Positions 16,721-25,195 of a stretch of DNA of 64,000 bases are shown in pieces. Every line of letters starts with the position of its first letter. Position 1 is the first letter of the stretch. This stretch comes from JdFR-22 sp964534325 (lineage in GTDB: Archaea; Halobacteriota; Archaeoglobi; Archaeoglobales; Archaeoglobaceae). The stretch covers positions 1 to 64,000 of the forward strand of contig CAZHOR010000004.1 in assembly GCA_964534325.1 (NCBI GenBank), written 5' to 3'. Both the position numbers and the translations under genes were made by a program. A model generated the notes under the pieces. It had not been told where the DNA came from. It did not search any database and worked only from the letters and a program-made list of their open reading frames with translations.

Positions 16721-16906
16721 ATGAAGATTGATGAGATAAGGGATATGAGCGATGAAGAAAAACAGGAAAAGCTGGAAGAGTTCGAGAATGAGCTTTTGAG
16801 GCTGAGAACCCTGGTGAGATCTGGTGGAGCTATAGAGAATCCGGGCAGAATAAAGGAAATAAGAAGGAATATAGCCAGGATTAAAACGGCTTTGAATGAA
16901 GAATGA
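16721..16906 (+). CDS. rpl29: Ribosomal protein uL29
   Basis: This 61-residue helical hairpin protein lies next to the tunnel exit. It shows MKIDEIRDMSDEEKQEKLEE, the family's LLRLRTL region, and the C-terminal IKEIRRNIARIKTALNE helix. It has a GGTGATG ribosome-binding site and follows uS3 by 14 bases. In many archaea an eIF1/SUI1 gene comes next, but here rnp1 follows directly. Confidence 0.93.
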   Translation: MKIDEIRDMSDEEKQEKLEEFENELLRLRTLVRSGGAIENPGRIKEIRRNIARIKTALNEE

Positions 16907-16910
16907 GTAA

Positions 16911-17225
16911 ATGATCAAGATGTCAGATAAGGATAAAGGTAAACCCGAACACGTAGTTGCCCACGAATGGATTGGGAAGGAAGTACTTGTCGGCAGCAGC
17001 CCCAACAGAGCCGAAGTCGGGCTCGAAGGGGAGGTTGTGGATGAGACCTTGAACACCTTCACTCTCCACACGGAAAAAAGCTTAAAAACAGTGGCAAAGA
17101 GAAATCGAATCTTCCACATAGAATTCATGGGTAAAAATATGAGTGTTAAGGGTGATTACATTTGTTTCAGGCCTGAAGATAGGATTAAAAGAGGAATCAT
17201 GCTTCTCAGTAAAATGAAGAGGTGA
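16911..17225 (+). CDS. rnp1: RNase P protein component 1 (Rpp29/Pop4)
   Basis: This 104-residue Sm-like barrel protein is a subunit of archaeal RNase P, which matures tRNA 5' ends. The motif HEWIGKEVLVGSSPN and the central EGEVVDETLNTFTL are typical, and the gene occupies its usual place between uL29 and uS17. ATG 16911 is used; an ATG at 16920 is also possible and neither has a clear SD. Its end overlaps the ribosome-binding site of uS17. Confidence 0.93.
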   Translation: MIKMSDKDKGKPEHVVAHEWIGKEVLVGSSPNRAEVGLEGEVVDETLNTFTLHTEKSLKTVAKRNRIFHIEFMGKNMSVKGDYICFRPEDRIKRGIMLLSKMKR

Positions 17226-17230
17226 TCAGT

Positions 17231-17566
17231 TTGCGCGATATAGGATTAGAAGTTAAACCTCCTGAAGGGGAATGCGAAGATGATGAATGTCCATTTCATG
17301 GTAATTTACCTGTCAGAGGACAGACTTTCAGAGGGAAGGTAATCAAATCTTACCAGAAATCTGCTGTAGTTGAAAAAGAGATGCTCAGGAGAGTACCCAA
17401 ATACGAAAGGTACCTGAGCAAGAAGAGTAAAATTCATACTCATAATCCAACCTGTATCAATGCTCAACCGGGCGATGCGGTTACCATTGCTGAATGCAGA
17501 CCCGTCAGCAAGTCAAAGTGTTTCGTAATTGTGGAGAGGATAGATCATGAGGGCGATAAAGGCTGA
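17231..17566 (+). CDS. rps17: Ribosomal protein uS17
   Basis: This 111-residue archaeal/eukaryal-type S17 carries an N-terminal CDDxxCPFHG-like element (ECEDDECPFHGNLPVRG) followed by the OB-fold (GKVIKSYQKSAVVEKE). I chose the TTG at 17231 because AGGTGAT (17219-17226) sits four bases before it; a GTG at 17222 would lie within that SD. It overlaps uL14 by 20 bases. Confidence 0.93.
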   Translation: MRDIGLEVKPPEGECEDDECPFHGNLPVRGQTFRGKVIKSYQKSAVVEKEMLRRVPKYERYLSKKSKIHTHNPTCINAQPGDAVTIAECRPVSKSKCFVIVERIDHEGDKG

Positions 17567-17945
17567 AATTCCCAAGTGTTTACCCAAAGGCGCCAGGTTG
17601 AATTGCACGGATAACACTGGAGCCAGACAGCTGGAAGTGATCACGGTTAAAGGGTTCAAAGGCGTAAAGAGAAGGTATCCTGAGGCAGGTCTGGGGGACC
17701 TGGTAGTGGTCTCCGTGAAGAAGGGTACCCCCGATGTCAGGAAGCAGATAAGATATGCAGTTATTGTGAGGCAGAGAAGAGAGTTCAGAAGGCCGGACGG
17801 AACCAGAGTGAAGTTCGAGGATAATGCTGCCGTGATCACCGACGAAAAAGGTAATCCCAAAGGAACAGAAATTAGAGGCGTAGTGGCCAAAGAGGCAGCG
17901 GAAAGATTCGGAAAAATAGGCTCGATCGCCTCTTCAATAGTGTGA
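17547..17945 (+). CDS. rpl14: Ribosomal protein uL14
   Basis: This 132-residue protein lies at the intersubunit face and contacts 16S rRNA. Conserved blocks are GARLNCTDNTGARQLEVI, VVSVKKGTPDVRKQ and the C-terminal KIGSIASSIV. It starts inside the end of uS17 (20-base overlap), with GAGAGGATAGATC upstream. Length is typical. Confidence 0.96.
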   Translation: MRAIKAEIPKCLPKGARLNCTDNTGARQLEVITVKGFKGVKRRYPEAGLGDLVVVSVKKGTPDVRKQIRYAVIVRQRREFRRPDGTRVKFEDNAAVITDEKGNPKGTEIRGVVAKEAAERFGKIGSIASSIV

Positions 17946-17955
17946 GGTGTTTAAG

Positions 17956-18312
17956 ATGATTCCCAGATCAAGTTCACCAAAAAAGCAAAGAAAATGGTTG
18001 TATAAGGATTCGAAATTACACGATAAGCACCGGCTCCTCAAAGCTCCCCTTTCATCCGATCTGAAGAAGAAATATGGAAAGAGGAGTGTCAGGGTGAAGA
18101 AAGGAGACAAGGTAAAGATATTGAGAGGCGTGTTCTCCGGCCACGAAGGCAAGGTCAGTGAAGTGAACATGAAGAACCTCTTGATCAAGGTAGAAGGAGC
18201 CACCATAAAGAAGACCGACGGCTCGGAGATACAGCAGCCAGTAAAACCGTCAAATGTAATGATAACCGATTTCAAAATGGATAATAATAGAAAGAGGATC
18301 TTAGAGAGGTGA
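17956..18312 (+). CDS. rpl24: Ribosomal protein uL24
   Basis: This 118-residue assembly-initiating protein has a KOW motif (VKKGDKVKILRGVFSGHEG, about 51-69). The archaeal N-terminus PRSSSPKKQRKWLYKD is present. ATG 17956 has GAGGTG seven bases upstream; the in-frame GTG at 17947 overlaps that SD. It lies four bases before eS4. Confidence 0.94.
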   Translation: MIPRSSSPKKQRKWLYKDSKLHDKHRLLKAPLSSDLKKKYGKRSVRVKKGDKVKILRGVFSGHEGKVSEVNMKNLLIKVEGATIKKTDGSEIQQPVKPSNVMITDFKMDNNRKRILER

Positions 18313-18316
18313 AAAT

Positions 18317-19003
18317 ATGCACCAGAAAAGACTTTCAGCCCCTAAAACCATCAAGGTTCCCCGAAAGGATAGGACATGGCTAACTTCCTCGTCACCCGGA
18401 CCTCATGATAAGAGTTCGGTACCTCTGATCGTGGTGGTCAGGGACCTGCTGGGCATTACTGACACTGGAAGAGAAGCCAGGAAAGCCATAAGATCAGGAG
18501 AAATTCTGGTAGACGGGGTTCCCCGAAAAGACCACCGCTTCCCGCTGGGACTCTTTGACGTGGTTAGTGTGCCCAGTATGGAGAAGAGTTACAGAATTCT
18601 TTTTGATGAGCAGGGAAGATACGTTCCCAAAGAGATTGAAGATGAGAAACTGAAGGTTTACAAGATAACGGGTAAAACTATGGTCAGAGGCGGTAAAGAG
18701 CAGCTCAATCTGTTCGACGGGTCGAACCTCATTGCTTCTGGTTATAATGTGAAGGACAGTATCCTCGTGGAGGTTCCTGACAAGAAGATTAAGGACCACC
18801 TCAAGTTCGAAGAGGGTGCCATGGTCATGATCACCGGTGGAGCTCACGCAGGTGAAATGGGCAAATTGAAGCATTACAGGGTTATGAAAGGCCCTTCCAC
18901 TAACCTGGTCACTGTGGAGGGCAGCGATAAAGAATATGCCACCATTGAGGATTACGTGTTCGTCATCGGTAAAGATAAACCCGTGATAGACCTGGGAGTG
19001 TGA
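18317..19003 (+). CDS. rps4e: Ribosomal protein eS4
   Basis: This 228-residue archaeal/eukaryal-specific small-subunit protein has the S4-like RNA-binding fold (ARKAIRSGEILVDGVPRKD) and a C-terminal KOW segment (VMITGGAHAGEMGKLKHY). The N-terminus HQKRLSAPKTIKVPRKDRTW is diagnostic. It has an AGGTGAAA ribosome-binding site and normal operon position. Confidence 0.95.
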   Translation: MHQKRLSAPKTIKVPRKDRTWLTSSSPGPHDKSSVPLIVVVRDLLGITDTGREARKAIRSGEILVDGVPRKDHRFPLGLFDVVSVPSMEKSYRILFDEQGRYVPKEIEDEKLKVYKITGKTMVRGGKEQLNLFDGSNLIASGYNVKDSILVEVPDKKIKDHLKFEEGAMVMITGGAHAGEMGKLKHYRVMKGPSTNLVTVEGSDKEYATIEDYVFVIGKDKPVIDLGV

Positions 19004-19007
19004 AATC

Positions 19008-19523
19008 ATGCAAGCAGTGCAGCAGAATCCAATGGAGAGCGTCTTGCTGGATAAAGTCGTGGTGAACATTTGCGTGGGAGAAAGTGGAGAAGTACACAAG
19101 AAGGCCAAGAACGTGCTCGAAGAGCTTACCGGCCAGACACCTACGGTCACCTATGCCAAAAAGACCGTCAAGAACTTTGGGATAAGGAAAGGTGAGGCCA
19201 TTGGGGCTAAAGTAACTCTGCGCGGAGAGAAAGCGCTCGATTTCTTGAAGAGGGCCTTAACAGTTAAAGAGCACATATTGAACAAAAAGCAGGTGGGCCA
19301 GGGCGAGTTCGCTTTTGGCATTCACGAGCACATTGATCTCCCGGGAGTCAGTTACGATCCTGATATAGGTATGTATGGTATGGACGTAATCGTATTGTTG
19401 AAGAAAAGAGGTTACCGCGTGGCAAGAAGAAGGATAGAGAAGAACAAGTTGGGCACAAACCATAAGATAACCAGGCAAGAAACGATCGATTATTTGAAGG
19501 AACTCGGTGTGGAGGTTGAATAA
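19008..19523 (+). CDS. rpl5: Ribosomal protein uL5
   Basis: This 171-residue protein binds 5S rRNA and the P-site tRNA elbow. Signatures are MESVLLDKVVVNICVGESGE, GQTPTVTYAKKTVKNFGIRKG and YGMDVIVLLKKRGYRVARR. ATG 19008 comes four bases after eS4, with the SD (GGGAGTGTGA) inside eS4. Confidence 0.96.
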   Translation: MQAVQQNPMESVLLDKVVVNICVGESGEVHKKAKNVLEELTGQTPTVTYAKKTVKNFGIRKGEAIGAKVTLRGEKALDFLKRALTVKEHILNKKQVGQGEFAFGIHEHIDLPGVSYDPDIGMYGMDVIVLLKKRGYRVARRRIEKNKLGTNHKITRQETIDYLKELGVEVE

Positions 19524-19524
19524 T

Positions 19525-19668
19525 ATGGCCAAGAAATTTGGAAGAGCAGCAAACGAATGCAGAAGATGTGGTAGAAGAGCTGGTCTCGTAAGGCGATACA
19601 GCATTTACATGTGCAGGCAGTGCTTTAGGGAGACTGCCCACGAAATAGGATTTAGAAAGAATTGGTGA
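19525..19668 (+). CDS. rps14: Ribosomal protein uS14 (zinc type)
   Basis: This 47-residue small-subunit head protein binds one zinc through Cys12, Cys15, Cys30 and Cys33 (ECRRCGR and MCRQCF). The C-terminus ETAHEIGFRKNW is typical of the archaeal form. The gene is short and immediately follows uL5, with GGAGGTTGA upstream; uS8 starts four bases after its stop. Confidence 0.96.
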   Translation: MAKKFGRAANECRRCGRRAGLVRRYSIYMCRQCFRETAHEIGFRKNW

Positions 19669-19672
19669 TATT

Positions 19673-20059
19673 ATGGTCAGTGATAATCTCTCCAATGCAT
19701 TGATCACCATTAAGAACTCGGAAAGAGGCGGTTACAGGAGTTGTGAGATCAAAGCCTCAAAATTGATCGGGAATGTATTAAGAGTTCTCAAGGATTACAG
19801 TTACATTAAGGGTTTTGAGTATGTGGACGATAAAAGAGGATCCACTTATCGGATAGAGCTATCAGGAAGGATCAATGATTGCGGTGCGGTAAGACCCAGA
19901 TTTTCTGCCAAAAAGATAGATTTCGAAAAATTTGAGAAAAGATATCTCCCCGCCAGGGATTTTGGTATCCTGGTCCTTTCTACGGTCGATGGTGTCATGT
20001 CACAGAATGAGGCTGTGGAGAAAGGATTGAGCGGAGTTCTGCTTGCATACATTTACTGA
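19673..20059 (+). CDS. rps8: Ribosomal protein uS8
   Basis: This 128-residue central-domain 16S rRNA-binding protein shows DNLSNALITIKNSERGG, IGNVLRVLKDYSYIKGFEY and the C-terminal LVLSTVDGVMSQNEAVEKG, all standard for archaea. It starts just after uS14 and ends 10 bases before uL6. Confidence 0.96.
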   Translation: MVSDNLSNALITIKNSERGGYRSCEIKASKLIGNVLRVLKDYSYIKGFEYVDDKRGSTYRIELSGRINDCGAVRPRFSAKKIDFEKFEKRYLPARDFGILVLSTVDGVMSQNEAVEKGLSGVLLAYIY

Positions 20060-20069
20060 GGTGTTTAAG

Positions 20070-20606
20070 ATGGCTAAAAAGACTGAAAGATACGTGGAGA
20101 TCCCCGAGGACGTGGAAGTTGATATTGAAGGTGACAGCATTTACGGATTTAAAGTAACGGTAAAAGGTCCCAAGGGAGAGAACTCCAAGGAGTTGAGGTA
20201 CAGAGGAATGCACATAGAGAAGCAGGATGGTCAGGTAAGGGTCTTTGCCGGGGATAGAAAATTAAAGCCCATGGTCAGGACGTATGCAGCTCACATCAGG
20301 AATCTTATAAAGGGGACAGTTGAAGGTTTTGAATATAAATTAAAGATCGTTTATTCTCACTTCCCCATCAAAGTTAAATCGCAAGGTAATGAAGTGGTCA
20401 TCGAGAATTTCCTGGGTGAAAAATATCCCAGAAGAGCCAAGATCGTTGGTGACTCTGAAGTTAAGGTCAAAGGCGGTGAAGTAATCGTCACCGGAATAGA
20501 TAAAGAGGATTGTGGTCAAACTGCAGCCAATCTGGAGCAGATAACTAAGGTAAGGAACATCGACTCCAGAATCTTTCAGGACGGCATTTACGTAGTTGAG
20601 GGGTGA
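20070..20606 (+). CDS. rpl6: Ribosomal protein uL6
   Basis: This 178-residue protein lies near the sarcin-ricin loop and binds 23S rRNA through two related domains. Visible blocks are KTERYVEIPEDVEVDIEG, KGTVEGFEYKLKIVYSHFP and CGQTAANLEQITKVRNIDSR. ATG 20070 has GAGGTG seven bases upstream; codons before it belong to uS8 sequence. Confidence 0.96.
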   Translation: MAKKTERYVEIPEDVEVDIEGDSIYGFKVTVKGPKGENSKELRYRGMHIEKQDGQVRVFAGDRKLKPMVRTYAAHIRNLIKGTVEGFEYKLKIVYSHFPIKVKSQGNEVVIENFLGEKYPRRAKIVGDSEVKVKGGEVIVTGIDKEDCGQTAANLEQITKVRNIDSRIFQDGIYVVEG

Positions 20607-20611
20607 ATTAA

Positions 20612-21004
20612 ATGACTGAAATTTCACGATTATTGAATCATAGAAGAAGGCAAAAATCTAGGAAACCGGATTTTAGAAGGATAGAAGCCCACAAGAAATT
20701 GAAGTTGAGGGGCAAAACCTGGAGAAAACCCACAGGGAGACACAACAAGTTCAGAGAAAGAGTAGGCGGCAAGAAGATCGTTGTCTCCGGTTACGGCACC
20801 CCCAAAAAGATAAGGGGTCTGCACCCCAGTGGTTACTGGGAAGTCTTGGTCCATAATCCCGGTGAACTTGAATCGGTAAACGCTTCTGAGCAGGCTGTCA
20901 GAATAGCTTCAAATGTTGGAGTCAGGAAAAGGCTTGAGATCGAACAAAAGGCTAAGGAGAAGGGTCTGAAGATACTTAATCCTGTTCCAGTAGAAGAAGG
21001 GTGA
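20612..21004 (+). CDS. rpl32e: Ribosomal protein eL32
   Basis: This 130-residue archaeal/eukaryal-specific protein has the basic core KPDFRRIEAHKKLKLRGKTW followed by RKPTGRHNKFRERVGGK and the IRGLHPSGYWEVLVHNPGEL segment. Its short length without a long N-terminal extension is common outside Halobacteria. Its stop overlaps the SD of eL19. Confidence 0.95.
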   Translation: MTEISRLLNHRRRQKSRKPDFRRIEAHKKLKLRGKTWRKPTGRHNKFRERVGGKKIVVSGYGTPKKIRGLHPSGYWEVLVHNPGELESVNASEQAVRIASNVGVRKRLEIEQKAKEKGLKILNPVPVEEG

Positions 21005-21009
21005 TAATA

Positions 21010-21465
21010 ATGAATTTACGATTACAGAAGAAGATTGCAGCTCAAATATTGAATTGCGGTGAAGACAGGGTTTGGGTGGACCCTGAAGCGGCAGAGGACG
21101 TAGCAGCTGCTGCTACAAAGGAAGATATTAGAGAGCTGATCGGTGAATCAATAAAGAAGAAGCCTGCAAAGGGCCAGACCAGAACCAGGACCAAAAAGAT
21201 ACACGAACAAAAATCCAAGGGCAGAAGAAAGGGTGATGGCTCCAGAAAAGGGAGAAAAGGAGCAAGAATAACCTCCAAAAGATTGTGGGTCATCAGGATT
21301 AGAGCTTTAAGAAGGCGGTTAAGATACCTCAGGGATTATGAATTTATAGACAGAAGCACCTACAGGACGCTCTACAGGAAGGCGAAAGGTGGAGAGTTCA
21401 GGAACGTAGCCCATCTCAACTCCTATCTTGAAGCCAGAGAACTGGTCCGCAGTAAGGAGACTTAA
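21010..21465 (+). CDS. rpl19e: Ribosomal protein eL19
   Basis: This 151-residue, highly basic helical protein contributes to bridges with the small subunit. It starts NLRLQKKIAAQILNCGEDRVW and contains the typical KGRRKGDGSRKGRKGAR stretch and LRRRLRYLRDYEFIDR. ATG 21010 has GGGTGATAA upstream; an ATA-rich extension from 21001 lies in the SD. Confidence 0.95.
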   Translation: MNLRLQKKIAAQILNCGEDRVWVDPEAAEDVAAAATKEDIRELIGESIKKKPAKGQTRTRTKKIHEQKSKGRRKGDGSRKGRKGARITSKRLWVIRIRALRRRLRYLRDYEFIDRSTYRTLYRKAKGGEFRNVAHLNSYLEARELVRSKET

Positions 21466-21479
21466 TTTAAGGTGATAAT

Positions 21480-22043
21480 ATGGCAACAGGTCCACGTTAT
21501 AGAGTTAAATACAGGAGAAGAAGGGAAGGAAAAACTAATTACAAGAAAAGAACCAAGCTCCTGCTTTCCAGGAAGCCGAGATTGATAATCAGGGTCTCTA
21601 ATAAGAGAGTTATTGCTCAACTGGCGAAGTACGAAGACAAGGGTGACAGGGTAATGGTAACGGCAGACTCCACCATGCTTCAGAAATACGGGTGGAAGGG
21701 CCATACAGCGAACACTCCGTCAGCTTACCTCACAGGCTACCTCGCAGGAATTAAGGCAGAAAAAGAGGGAGTGGAAGAAGCAGTCCTGGATATTGGGCTG
21801 GCCACCCCGGTCAAAGGCTGCAAGGTGTTCGCTGCTTTGAAGGGAGCAATAGACGGCGGAGTAAACGTTTCTCACGATCCTGAGGTATTCCCCGATGATT
21901 CAAGAATCAAGGGAGACCACATCGCTGAGTATTATAATCAGGCTTCCGAAAAGTTCTCCCATTATGAGAAAAAGGGATTGAAACCTTCAGAATTACCGGA
22001 TCATTTTGAAGAGATTAAGAACAAAATTGAGCAGTCAAGGTGA
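21480..22043 (+). CDS. rpl18: Ribosomal protein uL18
   Basis: This 187-residue 5S rRNA-binding protein of the archaeal/eukaryal type has GPRYRVKYRRRREGKTNYKK at the N-terminus, LIIRVSNKRVIAQLAKYEDKG and YLAGIKAEKEGVEEAVLDIG. An AAGGTGATA ribosome-binding site precedes it. Length and position are standard. Confidence 0.96.
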   Translation: MATGPRYRVKYRRRREGKTNYKKRTKLLLSRKPRLIIRVSNKRVIAQLAKYEDKGDRVMVTADSTMLQKYGWKGHTANTPSAYLTGYLAGIKAEKEGVEEAVLDIGLATPVKGCKVFAALKGAIDGGVNVSHDPEVFPDDSRIKGDHIAEYYNQASEKFSHYEKKGLKPSELPDHFEEIKNKIEQSR

Positions 22044-22047
22044 TTGA

Positions 22048-22644
22048 ATGGTTCAGGAATGGGTACCAAAAACAAAACTGGGAAAAATGGTCGCTGAGGA
22101 GCAGATCACCAGCATTGACGATGTTGTGGCCAGCTCCTTACCGATCAAAGAGCCGGAAATAATAGATGCATTACTTCCCAACCTCGAAGATGAGGTTCTA
22201 GAGATCTCTCTGGTGCAGAGGATGACGGACAGCGGTAGAAGAACGAAATTCAGGGTCACAGCAGCAGTAGGGAACAGAAATGGTTATATAGGCGTGGGAA
22301 TAGGAAAAGCATCTCAGGTGGCTCCATCCATCCACAAGGCGATAAGTGCAGCAAAATTGAACATCTTCAAGGTTCAAAGAGGCTGTGGCTCCTGGGAATG
22401 TGGATGTGGAGAAGGACACTCCATCCCCTATAAAGTAACCGGCTCTGCAGGAAGCATCAGGATAACAATGGTCCCCGGACCAAAAGGTCTGGGTCTGGTA
22501 TCCGGTGACGTAGGCAAAAAGGTGCTCGAGCTCGCCGGTGTGAAGGACGTATGGACCTTCTCTACAGGCAGTACCAGATCTACCACCAACTTCGCCAAGG
22601 CAATGTATGATGCTCTGAAGAAGACCGTATACATCAAGAGGTAA
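22048..22644 (+). CDS. rps5: Ribosomal protein uS5
   Basis: This 198-residue small-subunit protein is important for decoding accuracy and mRNA unwinding. The archaeal WVPKTKLGKMVAEEQITSID start, the RNA-binding motif RTKFRVTAAVGNRNGYIGVG, and SWECGCGEGHSIPYKVTGS are present. It is followed by the operon's longest gap (55 bases) before uL30. Confidence 0.96.
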   Translation: MVQEWVPKTKLGKMVAEEQITSIDDVVASSLPIKEPEIIDALLPNLEDEVLEISLVQRMTDSGRRTKFRVTAAVGNRNGYIGVGIGKASQVAPSIHKAISAAKLNIFKVQRGCGSWECGCGEGHSIPYKVTGSAGSIRITMVPGPKGLGLVSGDVGKKVLELAGVKDVWTFSTGSTRSTTNFAKAMYDALKKTVYIKR

Positions 22645-22699
22645 ATAAGTAATAGTAATAGCGTTTCATTAGGCAGTACGTAGGATAAGAGGTGAAATT

Positions 22700-23155
22700 A
22701 TGTTTGCAGCAGTAAGGTTGAGAGGAGAAGTGAATGTGGACAGAAAGATAAAGGATACTTTATCATTTTTAAAGCTTCACAAGATAAATCATTGCGTACT
22801 TGTTCCCGACACACCCTCTTATAGGGGCATGCTTCAGGTAGTTAAGGATTACGTGGCGTTCGGAGAAATAGATCCTGAAGTTCTGGCAACATTACTCCAA
22901 AAAAGAGGGAGAATGACCGGGAATAGACCTCTTACAGACGATGTTTTGAAAGAAAATAGTGGATTTAGTTCGTTTAAAGAGTTATCTCAGGCAATTGTGG
23001 AGGGTAAAGCCTCCTTAGACGATTTAGAATTAAAGCCGGTTCTCAGGCTCCATCCCCCTCGAGGTGGGCTGAAGAATATTAAGTGGCACTTCAGGAAAGG
23101 AGAATTGGGTTATCAAGGAGACGAGATCAATAATTTGCTGTATAAGATGAGGTGA
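22700..23155 (+). CDS. rpl30: Ribosomal protein uL30
   Basis: This 151-residue archaeal/eukaryal-type L30 has a ferredoxin-like core (FAAVRLRGEVNVDRKIKDTL and HCVLVPDTPSYRGMLQVVKD) and the C-terminal extension with LRLHPPRGGLKNIKWHFRKG. The ribosome-binding site is AGAGGTGAAAT. Confidence 0.95.
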   Translation: MFAAVRLRGEVNVDRKIKDTLSFLKLHKINHCVLVPDTPSYRGMLQVVKDYVAFGEIDPEVLATLLQKRGRMTGNRPLTDDVLKENSGFSSFKELSQAIVEGKASLDDLELKPVLRLHPPRGGLKNIKWHFRKGELGYQGDEINNLLYKMR

Positions 23156-23160
23156 ACTCA

Positions 23161-23676
23161 ATGCCCAAGAAAAGTGTAAAGAAATACAGAGGAAGCAGCT
23201 CCTGCGGAGGAGGATTCCGCAAGAAGAGAAGAGGAAGGGGACACAGAGGAGGCAGCGGCAATGCAGGCTGGCTCAAACACAAGTACATCAGCACCATAAA
23301 ATCCGGGAAGCAGATTGGAAAATACGGATTCACCAGACCTGAAGAAGTCAAATCAAGGTACAGACGCCTTAGGGAATTGAAGACGACCCTCAGAGCCCTG
23401 AGAGAAGAGGGAAAGATCGATAATGAAGTTTACGCTCGTCTATCCTCACAACCCGAGATAAATATTGGAGACATTGAGCTTTTAGTAGAAAAGCTTCAGG
23501 ACTCTGACTTTGTCAGCCAGGAAGGTGGCACTTTTTCCATAGACCTTACAGAACTGGGTTATGAGAAGCTGTTGGGTAAGGGCAGACTCTCCAAACCGAT
23601 TAATGTTAAGGTTGAGAACGCCACTGAAAAAGCCATAGGAAAGATCGAAGAGGCTGGAGGACAGTTATCCAGCTGA
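23161..23676 (+). CDS. rpl15: Ribosomal protein uL15
   Basis: This 171-residue late-assembly large-subunit protein has a glycine- and arginine-rich N-terminus (SCGGGFRKKRRGRGHRGGSG) and a globular C-terminal domain ending ATEKAIGKIEEAGGQL. ATG 23161 has AGGTGAACTCA upstream; the in-frame GTG at 23152 is within the SD and overlaps uL30. It precedes secY. Confidence 0.94.
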   Translation: MPKKSVKKYRGSSSCGGGFRKKRRGRGHRGGSGNAGWLKHKYISTIKSGKQIGKYGFTRPEEVKSRYRRLRELKTTLRALREEGKIDNEVYARLSSQPEINIGDIELLVEKLQDSDFVSQEGGTFSIDLTELGYEKLLGKGRLSKPINVKVENATEKAIGKIEEAGGQLSS

Positions 23677-23695
23677 CCACTTAAGCGGTGTAACA

Positions 23696-25195
23696 ATGAT
23701 CAATGAAGCAATCAGGTCACTACAACCATATGTAGAGAGGATACCCAGTGTCGCCAGACCCACTGGACACCTATCATTCAAACAAAAGCTCTCGTGGACC
23801 GTTGCAGTATTGCTTCTTTATTTCGCTCTTTCTAACGTAACTGTATTCGGCCTCTCTCCAGAGTCAATAGACATTCTTGCCCAATACCGTGCTTTCCTGG
23901 CAGGAGCCAGTGGATCCATACTTGCCCTTGGTATAGGGCCTATCGTTACGGCCTCTATTATACTCCAGCTGCTGGTGGGTGCTGGAATTATCAAGCTCAA
24001 TTTGAATGACCCCAGTGACAGGGCAGCCTATCAGAACTTTCAGAGATTATTGGTTATCGTCATGATCATATTGACGGCTTTACCCCAGATCCTGGGCGGT
24101 TTTCTTAAGCCCAATCTGGAGATCGCATCTATATTGGGTGTTTCACCCGGAGTCATATCTTTCATTATATTCTTTCAGTTGTTCATTGGCGGTATGCTCA
24201 TCGTTTATATGGATGAAGTCGTTTCCAAATGGGGTATTGGAAGTGGTGTCAGCCTGTTCATTATGGCCAGCATATCCCAGGCGCTCATATCCGGTCTGTT
24301 CAACTGGGTACCTGTGGAAGGACAACAAGCCCCCATGAATATACCCGGTATTATACCTACTTGGGTGTGGATATCCCAGAATGTCCCCATGGACCAGCTC
24401 CTATCCGCAAACGGATTCGGATTCCTGCTTATACAGGGCGGATTCCTCGCCTTGATAACAACGGTAATCATTATTTTAATGGTCGTGTTCGCGGAAGGTA
24501 CCCGGGTTGAGATCCCCCTCGCACATTCCATGGTTAGGGGAGCGAGAGGTAGATTCCCCATAAAGCTGATCTACGCCAGCGTCCTGCCCATGATATTTGT
24601 GAGGGCTCTTCAGGCGAATATAACTGTGATGGGAATGGTCCTCTACCAGAGGGGCATAACTATCTTTGGGGAGTACGCTCAGATAGGAGGGCAGTTACAG
24701 CCGGTCAACGGGCTGATGTACATGCTATCCCCTATATCAGGGCCTCAGGATTGGGTACCGTCTCTGGTTAAGCAGAGCCCTTATTATGCTGACCTGCCCA
24801 ACTGGATGATCCTGGGTCACGTGTTCACTGACGCTGCCGTTTTAATTGTTGGTTGTGTTGTATTCGCCATATTCTGGGTTCAGACCGCTGGAATGGATGC
24901 CAGAAGTGTGGCCAATCAATTAATGGGGTCTGGAATGCAGGTACCGGGTTTTAGAAAGAACAGGGCTGTCCTGCAGAGAGTTCTCCAGAGATATATTCCC
25001 CGATTGACCGTTCTGGGTGGTATTTGTCTCGCTTTGCTTGCCCTGGCAGCCAACATGATGGGTACCATAGGACAAGTCGGTGGAACGGGGCTCTTGCTTG
25101 CAGTCAGTATCGCATACAGGTTCTATCAGGATCTCGCTAAGGAGCAGATGACAGAGATGCATCCCATGCTGAGAAGATTCCTGGGTGAAGAGTAA
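23696..25195 (+). CDS. secY: Preprotein translocase subunit SecY
   Basis: This 499-residue protein-conducting channel subunit has about ten membrane helices. Family blocks include ASGSILALGIGPIVTASIIL (plug and helix 2 region), GIGSGVSLFIMASI, and the cytosolic FAEGTRVEIPLAHSMVRGAR and LGGICLALLALAANM segments. It is cotranscribed with the ribosomal proteins as in most archaea. Its TAA is directly abutted by the next ATG. Confidence 0.97.
   Translation: MINEAIRSLQPYVERIPSVARPTGHLSFKQKLSWTVAVLLLYFALSNVTVFGLSPESIDILAQYRAFLAGASGSILALGIGPIVTASIILQLLVGAGIIKLNLNDPSDRAAYQNFQRLLVIVMIILTALPQILGGFLKPNLEIASILGVSPGVISFIIFFQLFIGGMLIVYMDEVVSKWGIGSGVSLFIMASISQALISGLFNWVPVEGQQAPMNIPGIIPTWVWISQNVPMDQLLSANGFGFLLIQGGFLALITTVIIILMVVFAEGTRVEIPLAHSMVRGARGRFPIKLIYASVLPMIFVRALQANITVMGMVLYQRGITIFGEYAQIGGQLQPVNGLMYMLSPISGPQDWVPSLVKQSPYYADLPNWMILGHVFTDAAVLIVGCVVFAIFWVQTAGMDARSVANQLMGSGMQVPGFRKNRAVLQRVLQRYIPRLTVLGGICLALLALAANMMGTIGQVGGTGLLLAVSIAYRFYQDLAKEQMTEMHPMLRRFLGEE

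Noticed and set aside
16445..17128. 227-codon minus-strand ORF across the uS3 tail
   Set aside because: It arises from the antisense of the Glu/Ala-rich tail and the following genes; it is Ser-rich and has no start signals.
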